This document shows, in pieces, positions 8,679 through 16,216 of a stretch of 64,000 nucleotides of DNA (positions are counted from its first letter, which is position 1; each line of letters starts with the position of its first letter). The DNA comes from Tamlana flava (GTDB lineage: Bacteria > Bacteroidota > Bacteroidia > Flavobacteriales > Flavobacteriaceae), in the NCBI RefSeq assembly GCF_041287255.1, contig NZ_JBGGTX010000005.1, positions 1 to 64,000 of the forward strand. The letters are read 5' to 3'. A program made the translations under genes and the position numbers. The notes below the pieces were generated by a model. That model worked only from the letters and a program-made list of their open reading frames with translations. It was not told the DNA's origin and searched no databases.

Positions 8679-8744
8679 ATATGGCTCAAATCTACGTTTT
8701 TTCTTAAATTTTTATTCAGTTCAGCTTTGGCAAAAAATGGCTCT

Positions 8745-8787
8745 TTTGGTTTTTGAAGCGTTGGCTCGTGTGTCGGCAAAAACCAAA
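8745..8787. repeat. Hairpin inside the 5' end of the defence cassette
   Basis: TTTGGTTTTTG (8745-8755) and CAAAAACCAAA (8777-8787) form a perfect 11 bp stem, extended by a nearby ATGGC/GCCAT pair. The loop contains GCGTTGGCTCGTG. It lies between the methyltransferase start and att-like site d, and resembles the hairpin at 2552-2595. The rest of the 8679-8819 interval holds no gene; a TAGATTTG box just upstream of the methyltransferase ATG matches the TAnnTTTG promoter element, but I see no good partner box. Confidence 0.45.
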
Positions 8788-8819
8788 TGTGCCATTTGCG
8801 GGTTGGCTTTTACACTGAC

Positions 8820-8951
8820 GCACAACGGTTACGTATATGATTTGTGCGGCTTAAAATCCGCAGGATTTTCAGTCGTATCAAATCGTTTGTTTAAAAATAT
8901 AAATTTCAAATTATTAACTAATTAAAGCATAAATTATATACAATGTTGGCA
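8820..8951. repeat. attC-like site d (132 bp)
   Basis: Left core GCACAAC (8820-8826) and right core GTTGGCA (8945-8951). The arms TATATGATTTGTGC and GCATAAATTATATA pair imperfectly. A short AAAATCC/GGATTTT hairpin follows the left arm. The cores differ from each other and match their own cassettes. Confidence 0.78.
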
Positions 8952-8987
8952 CACGTTTTTAATTCAGTCGATTGGTTTTCGATTTTT

Positions 8988-9458
8988 TTATTTTGGCTTA
9001 TCGCTCAAATCTTTATGATTATTGGGTATTGTGTCGGAAGATATAAGAAGTAATTGTTCTTTCAATTCCGAGTTTTCTTTTCGTAATTCCGAGTTGTTAT
9101 TGTTTGTAAATAATATTCCAACACTAAAAGAAATAAAACACAAAGCAGGCAGACCTAAATTTATAGCCCAATTGGGAAGTTTAGAAAACCAATTTTCAGT
9201 TGGTGGTTTATATAAACCTTTATTTGAAATTATGTTAACACAATCATTTAAAAAGTCAATTATCTGTTCTTTTTTTTGGTCAGATTTAATGTCGGTCAAA
9301 TTCATTCTGAAATGCTCAGCTTGATAGCTTTCTTTTCCGAAAAATTCAGTCAAGTAAGTTCGAGTTTCAACAGTCCAGTTATGCGTAGTAAATAACTCCA
9401 ACTTCTTTAACTTTTCAGATTGTTCATTTAAGATTTTTATTGCTTTTTGTGTTTTCAT
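8988..9458 (-). CDS. Unknown one-TM protein with C-terminal coiled coil, cassette 5
   Basis: 156 residues, family not recognised. The N-terminal ~110 residues are charged and probably cytoplasmic (MKTQKAIKILNEQSEKLKKL). One hydrophobic segment at about 112-131 (WAINLGLPALCFISFSVGIL) is followed by an Asn-rich turn and a short heptad-like stretch (LRKENSELKEQLLL). The ATG at 9456-9458 is 11 bp from the cassette edge core, leaving no space for a promoter in the cassette. The topology would suit a small membrane sensor or effector, but this is speculation. Confidence 0.6.
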   Translation of the reverse strand: MKTQKAIKILNEQSEKLKKLELFTTHNWTVETRTYLTEFFGKESYQAEHFRMNLTDIKSDQKKEQIIDFLNDCVNIISNKGLYKPPTENWFSKLPNWAINLGLPALCFISFSVGILFTNNNNSELRKENSELKEQLLLISSDTIPNNHKDLSDKPK

Positions 9459-9468
9459 TTCAAATGTG

Positions 9469-9599
9469 TGCCAACGGTAGGTGTAACAATAGTTGCGTGG
9501 TTAAGCCCTCAAGATAGCAAAAGAAAAAGTACGTTAGGAAAGTCCGCAGGACTTTCCGATGAACAGTGACCTAGCAATTATTTTTACACGGTGTTGGGC
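9469..9599. repeat. attC-like site e (131 bp)
   Basis: Left core TGCCAAC (9469-9475) and right core GTTGGGC (9593-9599). The arms GTGTAACAATAGTTGC and GCAATTATTTTTACAC pair with three mismatches over 16 bp. The central hairpin is GGAAAGTCC/GGACTTTCC, a compensated variant of the GGAAAATC hairpins elsewhere, which suggests the hairpin itself is under selection. Confidence 0.82.
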
Positions 9600-9641
9600 A
9601 ATCGTTTTTCTTAATACCTGTATCTTTTTCCTAGAATATAA

Positions 9642-11039
9642 TTAAAAAGGACAAAAAGAAACTAAAACAGATTGAATAATAAAAAGTAAAACAAAGGGTA
9701 AAACTAAATAACCCATAATATCTCGTGCTTGTATTTTAATACCTGCTGCCATTATTGGTAGAACCAGTAACAAGTAAAAAGGTTGTAACATGTTACTTGA
9801 ACTTTCTCCATATGCTACAGATAAAGATGCTCTTGCAATCATTTTAGTTATTTCTTCAGCCGGCAATCCAACACCTATTTCTTTTACGGCATTGATTATA
9901 CTTGGGCCAACAACGGCAAATTCACCTCCAGCAGATGGTATTGCAAAATTGACAAACGCTCCAGTTAAGTAAGCAAAAAAAGGGTAAGAGTTTATACTAG
10001 CTTGGGCTGCTAAAATTTGCCCAAGCTTTTCACCTAATCCAGTATATAACATAATTCCCATTATACCAGCATAAAAAGGGTATTGAAATAATATTCCAGA
10101 AACATTACTGCTTGCTTTTTCCATTGAAATAACATAACGCATCGGTGTTTTATGTAGTAGCAAACCAAAAATTAAAAATATAAAAATCATTATGTTGAAA
10201 TTCAAATCAAATCCTTTTGTATTGAAATGGTAAATGATGTAGACAAGCCCCATTATCACAATAATCACCTGTAGGATAAAACTATTGTTTAACTTATCGG
10301 AATATGATTTAAATGGTAGTTTTTGACTTAAAGCTTCTTCTTTTATAGTTTGCTTATTTATATTTTCCTTTGTGATTAGTAAATCTGTAATTTCTTTATT
10401 AGACGTTCTTCTTGGTCTTAGGGTAACTAAAATTAATGGCACAAATATAAGTAGTATAATAATCATTGAAATATTTAAGATTGAACCTAGAGTATAAGAG
10501 GTTGGAATAATTTCCGTCAATACACCAGAGTTAATTAAAAAATTGTTTTCTGTATTTAAGAGTAGAGGAATTGAACTTGACAACCCTGTAACCCAGCTAC
10601 CACCAGAAATGTAAACACATCCAATCAAATAGGGATAGTGAACACCATTTACGCGTAATGCTAATTCTCTTGCTAAAACACAGGTAATTACTATCCATCC
10701 AAAACTTACAAGAGTTAATAACGAACCTAATAAAACAACCAAAAAATATACTTGTATTGGGGAATTAATCTGTCGAGCAAAAGAATCTATTCCTCTTTTA
10801 ATTATAGGAGACAAGGCAATACTGAAACCAGTAATAATAATTAAAACAATTTGCATCGCAAACCCTAATAAATCATAAAAACCATCATACCATGAAGTTA
10901 TGATTTTCATTGGTGTCACGTCCAACCAAAGATAAGCTCCAATAACTGTTATGAAAGTTAGGAGTATTGCAAAAACAAATGCATTTGGCATAAATTTTAG
11001 AAATAGGTATGTAATCTTTTCTCCAAGTTTTTCAATCAT
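9642..11039 (-). CDS. Short-chain fatty acid transporter (AtoE type), cassette 6
   Basis: 465 residues and about 10-12 hydrophobic segments. The N-terminus (KFMPNAFVFAILLTFI), the conserved segment WYDGFYDLLGFAMQIVLI and the C-terminal region with FVNFAIPSAGGEFAVVGPSI match the AtoE/SCFA_trans family of inner-membrane short-chain fatty acid transporters. A longer cytoplasmic loop near 215-245 is hydrophilic. It is the first module after the recombinase: its ATG (11037-11039) is 26 bp from the GCCCAAC core and 54 bp from the recombinase stop, so it probably depends on read-through from the recombinase side. The substrate is inferred from family membership only. Confidence 0.85.
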   Translation of the reverse strand: MIEKLGEKITYLFLKFMPNAFVFAILLTFITVIGAYLWLDVTPMKIITSWYDGFYDLLGFAMQIVLIIITGFSIALSPIIKRGIDSFARQINSPIQVYFLVVLLGSLLTLVSFGWIVITCVLARELALRVNGVHYPYLIGCVYISGGSWVTGLSSSIPLLLNTENNFLINSGVLTEIIPTSYTLGSILNISMIIILLIFVPLILVTLRPRRTSNKEITDLLITKENINKQTIKEEALSQKLPFKSYSDKLNNSFILQVIIVIMGLVYIIYHFNTKGFDLNFNIMIFIFLIFGLLLHKTPMRYVISMEKASSNVSGILFQYPFYAGIMGIMLYTGLGEKLGQILAAQASINSYPFFAYLTGAFVNFAIPSAGGEFAVVGPSIINAVKEIGVGLPAEEITKMIARASLSVAYGESSSNMLQPFYLLLVLPIMAAGIKIQARDIMGYLVLPFVLLFIIQSVLVSFCPF

Positions 11040-11058
11040 ATCACCACTTTTAAATGTT

Positions 11059-11092
11059 GCCCAACTGGTTATATGTCAATAAATATATGGTT
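11059..11092 (-). other. attI-like head junction of the array
   Basis: Read on the minus strand, the recombinase stop is followed within about 30 bp by AGTTGGGCAAC, the start of the first cassette, whose other end is TTGCCCAAC at 11059-11065. The bases between this core and the recombinase lack the long paired arms of the attC-like sites. That asymmetry is what an attI insertion point next to an integrase gene would show. The functional role is inferred. Confidence 0.55.
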
Positions 11093-12337
11093 TTATCGGC
11101 TTAAATTTCGGGATAAGAGAACATTTGTATTGGTTTTATCCTTTTCACTTAAATTATTTAATGCACTATCCAGTGGGTTCGATATTTTTAACAAATCTTT
11201 TCGACTTACGTGGGTATAGATCATGGTGGTTTCAGGTTTGGCGTGCCCCAAAAGTTCTTGTATATAGCGCAGGTCTACACCGTTTTCCAATAAATGCGTG
11301 GCATAGCTGTGGCGCAAGGTATGTGGGGTTACGGGTTTGTGTATTTGTGATGCTTTACAAGCCCGCTTTAAAAATTGGCGTATGCTTTCTGCACTGTATT
11401 TTTGTCCTGTTTGCCCTTCAACAAAATAAATGGTGGGCTGGAAACTGTAAAAGTAGTTAGACAATAACGGGATAAAACTGTCTGCCAAACTTACGTAACG
11501 GTCTTTTCGGCCCTTGCCATTTTTAACTATAAGTTGTTTACGGTCTATGTCTATATCAACCAACTTTAAATTTAAAAGTTCACTTATACGCAATCCACAA
11601 GAATATAATAATGCTATAATGGCTCTGTGCTTCAGGTTTTGGGTATGCCGTATAAGATCTAAAATCTCTTGTGGTGATAAAACCAAAGGCAGTTTTCTGG
11701 ATTTTTTGGGTCGTGTTAAGGCTAAATTGTTTATTTCTGTATTTGGGTAAAAAATTATAAATAGCTTTAAGGCACTTATAAACTGCCTTTGTGTGCTAAT
11801 GGAATAGTCTCGCTTTACAAAAACGTCTTCAATAAAATGTTCAACATCTCTGTTGGTCAAAGTATCCAACGGCTTATTTTGATTGAACTCAACAAAATCT
11901 GCCATAAAAAAGATATAGGTCTCAATAGTGCTTTTACTGTATCGTTTGCCTTTTAAATATTTGTAAAAATGGTTTAACAGGTTCTTATTTTCCGTACTCA
12001 ATTGCCTTACTCTTTTTACAGGGAAGGTTTTTGGTTGTTCAGCAGGTTTTTCAAATAGGGGTTTGCTGTTTACGTGGGCATGGTTTTTAAAAACGAAAAA
12101 TATTAATTTAAGGTTTGAAGGATTGTTTTTTACGTACCAACTTTTTAAATTTTGGCTCCATGTAGCTCCCGAAATAGTGCGAACCTGTTTTATAAGAACA
12201 TCGTTATAATCAAACTGAATAAGGATTTGATTGGCGTTCTTATGAAATTTTGGCCTTAATACTACTATGGGAAAATTAGTCAAGACAATAGGTTTTAAAA
12301 TCTGAAAATATAAATTTTCGGACAGAAAATAAAACAA
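11093..12337 (-). CDS. Tyrosine recombinase heading the cassette array
   Basis: 414 codons from a TTG start; no ATG is available near the N-terminus, and another TTG about 19 codons in is also possible. Residues about 22-85 form a Bacteroidota-type N-terminal domain (VVLRPKFHKNANQILIQFDY, GATWSQNLKSWYV). A SAM-like core-binding domain (about 115-205) and the catalytic domain follow. All catalytic residues are present: R250 (GLRISELL), K275 (GKGRKDR), H339 and R342 (HTLRHSYATHLL), H365 (LLGH) and Y374 (TTMIYTHV). The final motif resembles XerC/D and IntI, but I see no IntI-type insertion before the HTLRH motif. It points in the same direction as the cassettes. I infer that it moves the cassettes; a general XerC/D-like role is the alternative. 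Confidence 0.85.
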   Translation of the reverse strand: MFYFLSENLYFQILKPIVLTNFPIVVLRPKFHKNANQILIQFDYNDVLIKQVRTISGATWSQNLKSWYVKNNPSNLKLIFFVFKNHAHVNSKPLFEKPAEQPKTFPVKRVRQLSTENKNLLNHFYKYLKGKRYSKSTIETYIFFMADFVEFNQNKPLDTLTNRDVEHFIEDVFVKRDYSISTQRQFISALKLFIIFYPNTEINNLALTRPKKSRKLPLVLSPQEILDLIRHTQNLKHRAIIALLYSCGLRISELLNLKLVDIDIDRKQLIVKNGKGRKDRYVSLADSFIPLLSNYFYSFQPTIYFVEGQTGQKYSAESIRQFLKRACKASQIHKPVTPHTLRHSYATHLLENGVDLRYIQELLGHAKPETTMIYTHVSRKDLLKISNPLDSALNNLSEKDKTNTNVLLSRNLSR

Positions 12338-12345
12338 AAGTCTAT

Positions 12346-12972
12346 TTAATTTTCAACATCCTTAACTTCTTTTTCCAAATGGTCCAGATATAAAATGCCG
12401 TTAAGATGGTCTATTTCATGTTGAAAAATAACCGCCGTAAAGCGTTCAACAGTTTCGGTTTTGTGTTCGGCCGCCATGGTATCATATTCAATCTTTATGG
12501 CATATGCCCTTTTTTTGAGGGTATCGCTTCTGTTCGGTATGGATAAACAACCTTCCCTACAAACTTGCTTTTTTTCAGAATATTCCAAAATTTTCGGGTT
12601 CAAGTAAACCTCAAACGGAAAGTTTTCTTTATCAAAACGTTGTACCCAAATAATATTTTTCAAAATGCCAACTTGCGGTGCTGCAATGCCCACGCCCAGG
12701 CTCATGCTGTCCCTAACCGTGGCATAAAGCCGTTGCACAAACTGGTTTAAAACGGGGTCGTTGGCGTTGGGTTTAATATAACTGCTTTTGGTACGAAGCA
12801 AAAGCGAATCTTTGGTATTGGTAATTTTATAAACCCGCATAGGCTTTAGGCTGTCTGTCTGCATAATCAATTTTATTTCTTCTGAAGAAAAGCTGTGTTT
12901 CTTTAGGTTTTTGGTGCTTGAACAGCCAACAAATAAAAGAATAGAAACCACTAAAAACATTAGATTTTTCAT
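12346..12972 (-). CDS. Peptide deformylase-like lipoprotein
   Basis: 208 residues. All three deformylase motifs are present: GIAAPQVG, EGCLSIP and QHEIDH, giving the Cys and two His metal ligands and the catalytic Glu. Unusually, the protein begins with a lipoprotein signal (MKNLMFLVVSILLFVGC), so the mature enzyme should be anchored outside the cytoplasm, where formyl-methionine on nascent chains is not available. It may therefore act on other N-formyl peptides, or the N-terminus may merely anchor it at the membrane. It lies 29 bp after rodA on the same strand and may be part of that operon. The recombinase starts 9 bp downstream. Confidence 0.85.
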   Translation of the reverse strand: MKNLMFLVVSILLFVGCSSTKNLKKHSFSSEEIKLIMQTDSLKPMRVYKITNTKDSLLLRTKSSYIKPNANDPVLNQFVQRLYATVRDSMSLGVGIAAPQVGILKNIIWVQRFDKENFPFEVYLNPKILEYSEKKQVCREGCLSIPNRSDTLKKRAYAIKIEYDTMAAEHKTETVERFTAVIFQHEIDHLNGILYLDHLEKEVKDVEN

Positions 12973-13001
12973 CAGAGAAAAGAATTAAAATTATTGGCCG
13001 A

Positions 13002-14279
13002 CTACCACTCGTTGATTCTGTTGGAATCTAATTTAATAAAAATAAATATTAAAATAGTAAAGGCCCAAAGCCCCGAACCTCCATAACTGAACATAGGCAA
13101 CGGAATACCAATGGTTGGAATCAAGCCCATAACCATGCCAATATTGATAAAAAAATGGATAAAGATAATAGAGGCCACCCCATAGCCATAAACTCTACTA
13201 AACTGTGATTTTTGAAGTTCTGCCAAATGCAATATGCGCAACAAAAGCAATACAAAAGTAATGACCACCAAGCTGCTGCCCAAAAAGCCCCATTCCTCGC
13301 CAACAGTACTAAAAATATAATCGGTGTGCTGCTCGGGTACAAACTTACCAGTAGTTCTAGTGCCTTCCATAAAACCTTTACCCATAAAACCACCGGAACC
13401 TATAGCTTTTTCAGATTCGTTAAGGTTATAGGCAAACGTTTGTTTCATCCGTTCCAGCTTTTCGGGGTCTTTTTCTAAGTTTAACCATAAACTTATTCGG
13501 TCTTGCTGGTGTGGTTTCAAAACATTTTGGTAGAAGAATTTTATGCCAAAAGAAATGGCAACGGCAAACAACGTGATTAAAATCGATTGGTAAATACGAA
13601 GTTTTTTCTTGCTCAAAAAATGATAGGCAATAACACATAAAAGAACTAAAGCCGAAGTAATAATGGCCCCAAATTTTAGGGCTAAAACCGAAATGATGAT
13701 AGCCGAAATACCAATGGTTAAATAATATTTTGGCAATCCTTCGCGATACAGAACAAAAAAGAATGCCCCATAAACAATGGTGCTTCCTGTGTCATTTTGC
13801 AACAGTACCAATAGGGCAGGAATAATGATGATGATGAATAGGCGAATTTGGTCCTTTACCGAGTTAATGTTGGTATTTAAGTCACTGATGTATTTGGCAA
13901 CAGCCAATGCGGTAGCCGTTTTTGCAAACTCACTGGGCTGGATGGTAAAGCTGCCAATGGCATACCACGATGTTGCGCCGTTTACATTCTTCCCAAAAAG
14001 GAATAGCCCAACCAACGAAAGCATGGAAATGATATAAATAATACTAGAAAACCGTTCGTAAAACTTAGCATCAATAGCCAAAAGAAGAATAATTAATCCG
14101 AAGGTCAAGAAAATGAAAATTAGTTGTTTGCCAAAAGGTTGGGAAAAATCAAAATAGTTGACACTGGTTCCAGTATGCGATGCCGATAAAATATTTAGCC
14201 AGCCAAAGCCAACTAATAACAAAAAAAGAATAATGGTAATCCAATCGAATCTATAATGCCTGTTGGTTTCTCTAACCAT
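13002..14279 (-). CDS. rodA: Rod-shape peptidoglycan glycosyltransferase RodA
   Basis: 425 residues and about ten transmembrane segments of the SEDS (FtsW/RodA/SpoVE) family. Diagnostic stretches are NGATSWYAIGSFTIQPSEFAK, the large loop with FVPEQHTDYIFSTVGEEWGF, and the C-terminal PTIGIPLPMFSYGGSG. SEDS proteins polymerise lipid II glycan strands in partnership with a class B PBP. The start codon overlaps the stop of the PBP2 gene by one base, placing rodA in the elongasome operon. The assignment to RodA rather than FtsW rests on this mre/PBP2 context. Confidence 0.95.
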   Translation of the reverse strand: MVRETNRHYRFDWITIILFLLLVGFGWLNILSASHTGTSVNYFDFSQPFGKQLIFIFLTFGLIILLLAIDAKFYERFSSIIYIISMLSLVGLFLFGKNVNGATSWYAIGSFTIQPSEFAKTATALAVAKYISDLNTNINSVKDQIRLFIIIIIPALLVLLQNDTGSTIVYGAFFFVLYREGLPKYYLTIGISAIIISVLALKFGAIITSALVLLCVIAYHFLSKKKLRIYQSILITLFAVAISFGIKFFYQNVLKPHQQDRISLWLNLEKDPEKLERMKQTFAYNLNESEKAIGSGGFMGKGFMEGTRTTGKFVPEQHTDYIFSTVGEEWGFLGSSLVVITFVLLLLRILHLAELQKSQFSRVYGYGVASIIFIHFFINIGMVMGLIPTIGIPLPMFSYGGSGLWAFTILIFIFIKLDSNRINEW

Positions 14280-16216
14280 TAATTGTCCGTTTTGTTAATT
14301 TTGTTTAATTCGTTCTTCAGCCAATTGTATTCTTGGTCCTGAACAACCTGTAATGTGGTGTAGCCATTTATTTGGAAAGGCTCCCCAGAATAGGGTTTGG
14401 CATATTCGTTTTGCAGACTATGCCTTAAAAGCCATTCTTCAAGATCGGTTCTAGTTATGTAGCCTTTTATGTGCTTTTCAATCATTAAACTGGCCACTTT
14501 ACCTGCAAATCGGCTTCCCCAATAACCGTTTTCAACAAAAACAGCAATCGCAATTTTGGGGTTGTCTTTGGGTGCAAACGCCACAAATATAGAATGGTCG
14601 GTAAGCTGGGTTTTCACGCTGTCAATAACCGCAAAGTTCTCCACTGTTCCCGTTTTTCCACAAATTTCAATGTCTTTCACTTGCAGTGAAGCGGCAGTTC
14701 CATTTTTGTATACCTGCAACATCCCTTCAATTACAGGTTCAAAATGTCTCTTGTCAATCGTAGTTTGTTTGGGTTCAGTAAACTGTTTTGGTAATGTTTC
14801 GCCTTCAATATGTTTAATGATGTGAGGGGTGTAATAATAACCTCTGTTGGCAATAGCTGCTGCCATATTAGCTAGTTGTATGGGCGTTGTGGCCACCTCA
14901 CCCTGGCCTATGGCATTTGAAATGGTATAAGTGGAATAAAAGGTTTTCGGATAAATGTTTTTATAATAATCACGATCTGGAATTCTACCTTTTTGTCCAA
15001 CAAACAAGTCGTTATTTAAAAATTCGCCCAAACCAAAACTTTTGGCATGTTTGCTCCAAGTATCAATGCCGTGGGAAGCATTGCCATCCTTATCTAAAAT
15101 CTTTCGGTAAGTGGTTGCAAAATAGGCGTTGCAGGATCTTTGAATACCGCTAATTAAATTATTTCTTGTACCGTAATTACAGTGGCATTTCATAATTCGG
15201 TTACCATATCGGTAGCCGCCGTAACAGGTTACCGATTCATTTGGCGTTATAACACCTTCCTGCAAAGCGATGAGGGCATTCATCAGTTTAAAAGGTGAAC
15301 CAGGCTCGTAAACGCCTTGTAGGCTTCGGTTAAAAAGTGGCTTTGCAATAGAATCGTTATAAAGTTTTGTGAAGTTTTTTGAACGCTCCCTGCCAACCAA
15401 AATATTGGGGTCGTAGGTTGGTGCGGCAACCATGGCCAAAATTTCTCCTGAAGATGGCTCAATGGCTATAACACCACCTCGTTTATTTTTCATCAGCAAT
15501 TCGCCATAGGCTTGAAGCTGAGCGTCTATGGTAATCGTGATATCTTTTCCTTGTTCGGGAATGGTGTCGAACTTACCATCTTTATACGGGCCAATATTTC
15601 TATTAAATCGGTCCTTTTGAATAAACTTAATGCCCTTTACACCGCGCAAAGTATTTTCATAGGAAGCCTCAACGCCTTGTTTTCCTATTAAATCGCCCAT
15701 ACGGTAGTAAGGGTCTCTGCTTATAATCCTGTTGTTTACCTCACCAATATCACCCAAAACATTGGCGCCAATAGTGGTGGTGTAATGCCTTAAAGAACGT
15801 TTTTGGATGTAAAAGCCCTTAAACTTTCGCATTTTTTCCTGAAGAACGGCATAATCTTCTTTGGATAAATGCGATACGAAAACCGATTCTAGTCTGGGGG
15901 AATAATGATAGGCCCGCTCGTATTTCTTAATGAAATCTTCTTTTTCAATTTTTAGAAGTTGGCAAAATTCCAGTGTGTCCAAAGGTTCCACTTCCCTTGG
16001 GATAACCATGACATCATAAGATGGTTGGTTGGAAACCAATAACTCGCCATTCCTATCATAAACAAACCCACGTTTAGGCAAATCGAAGACTTTTCTAATG
16101 GCATTGTCTTCATAAAGGGTTTGGGTATTTGTATTATAAACCTGTAAATAGAATAGCCTTGAAATAAACAAAAGGCCAACGCCAATAACAGAAATGAAAA
16201 GTAAAAATTGTCTCAT
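14279..16216 (-). CDS. mrdA: Penicillin-binding protein 2 (elongasome transpeptidase)
   Basis: 645 residues. There is one N-terminal transmembrane anchor (about 4-22), then a PBP dimer domain and a transpeptidase domain. Active-site motifs are the SxxK serine S307 with K310 (EPGSPFKLMN), SCN (QRSCNAYF) and K521-T-G (CGKTGT). The enzyme cross-links peptidoglycan during side-wall growth, acting outside the inner membrane with RodA. It sits between mreD (4 bp overlap) and rodA (1 bp overlap), the usual order for this operon. Confidence 0.95.
   Translation of the reverse strand: MRQFLLFISVIGVGLLFISRLFYLQVYNTNTQTLYEDNAIRKVFDLPKRGFVYDRNGELLVSNQPSYDVMVIPREVEPLDTLEFCQLLKIEKEDFIKKYERAYHYSPRLESVFVSHLSKEDYAVLQEKMRKFKGFYIQKRSLRHYTTTIGANVLGDIGEVNNRIISRDPYYRMGDLIGKQGVEASYENTLRGVKGIKFIQKDRFNRNIGPYKDGKFDTIPEQGKDITITIDAQLQAYGELLMKNKRGGVIAIEPSSGEILAMVAAPTYDPNILVGRERSKNFTKLYNDSIAKPLFNRSLQGVYEPGSPFKLMNALIALQEGVITPNESVTCYGGYRYGNRIMKCHCNYGTRNNLISGIQRSCNAYFATTYRKILDKDGNASHGIDTWSKHAKSFGLGEFLNNDLFVGQKGRIPDRDYYKNIYPKTFYSTYTISNAIGQGEVATTPIQLANMAAAIANRGYYYTPHIIKHIEGETLPKQFTEPKQTTIDKRHFEPVIEGMLQVYKNGTAASLQVKDIEICGKTGTVENFAVIDSVKTQLTDHSIFVAFAPKDNPKIAIAVFVENGYWGSRFAGKVASLMIEKHIKGYITRTDLEEWLLRHSLQNEYAKPYSGEPFQINGYTTLQVVQDQEYNWLKNELNKINKTDN

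Larger units (their letters stand above)
47..11065 (-). mobile_element. Integron-like gene cassette array (six modules, head at 11065)
   Basis: Six gene modules are bounded by matching ends: 245-801 (GTTGTGC/GCACAAC), 918-1740 (GTTGTGC/GCACAAC), 1861-2375 (GTTAGCA/TGCTAAC), 2495-8826 (GTTGTGC/GCACAAC), 8945-9475 (GTTGGCA/TGCCAAC) and 9593-11065 (GTTGGGC/GCCCAAC). A gene-less degenerate module may lie at 47-127. Between modules lie 130-134 bp imperfect palindromes. All genes are on the minus strand, so the array reads away from the tyrosine recombinase at 11093-12337, whose 3' end abuts the first module. The ends of a module match each other rather than the adjoining module, as in integron cassettes excised and inserted at a GTT triplet. 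Repeats and gene order are seen directly; mobility and the integron analogy are inferred. The array continues beyond position 1. Confidence 0.8.

Noticed and set aside
8737..8925. Short plus-strand frame across the cassette end and site d
   Set aside because: It consists of hairpin and att-like site sequence, with no homologue-like features.
121..9599. Reading the palindromic repeats as a CRISPR array or as MITE/IS remnants
   Set aside because: Repeats are long, imperfect and separated by whole genes, with no spacers or cas genes. No transposase or target-site duplication is seen, and the own-end core matches favour site-specific recombination.
11093..12337. Calling the recombinase a phage or conjugative-element integrase
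   Set aside because: No phage or conjugation genes are nearby; it is bordered by core genes on one side and the cassette array on the other.
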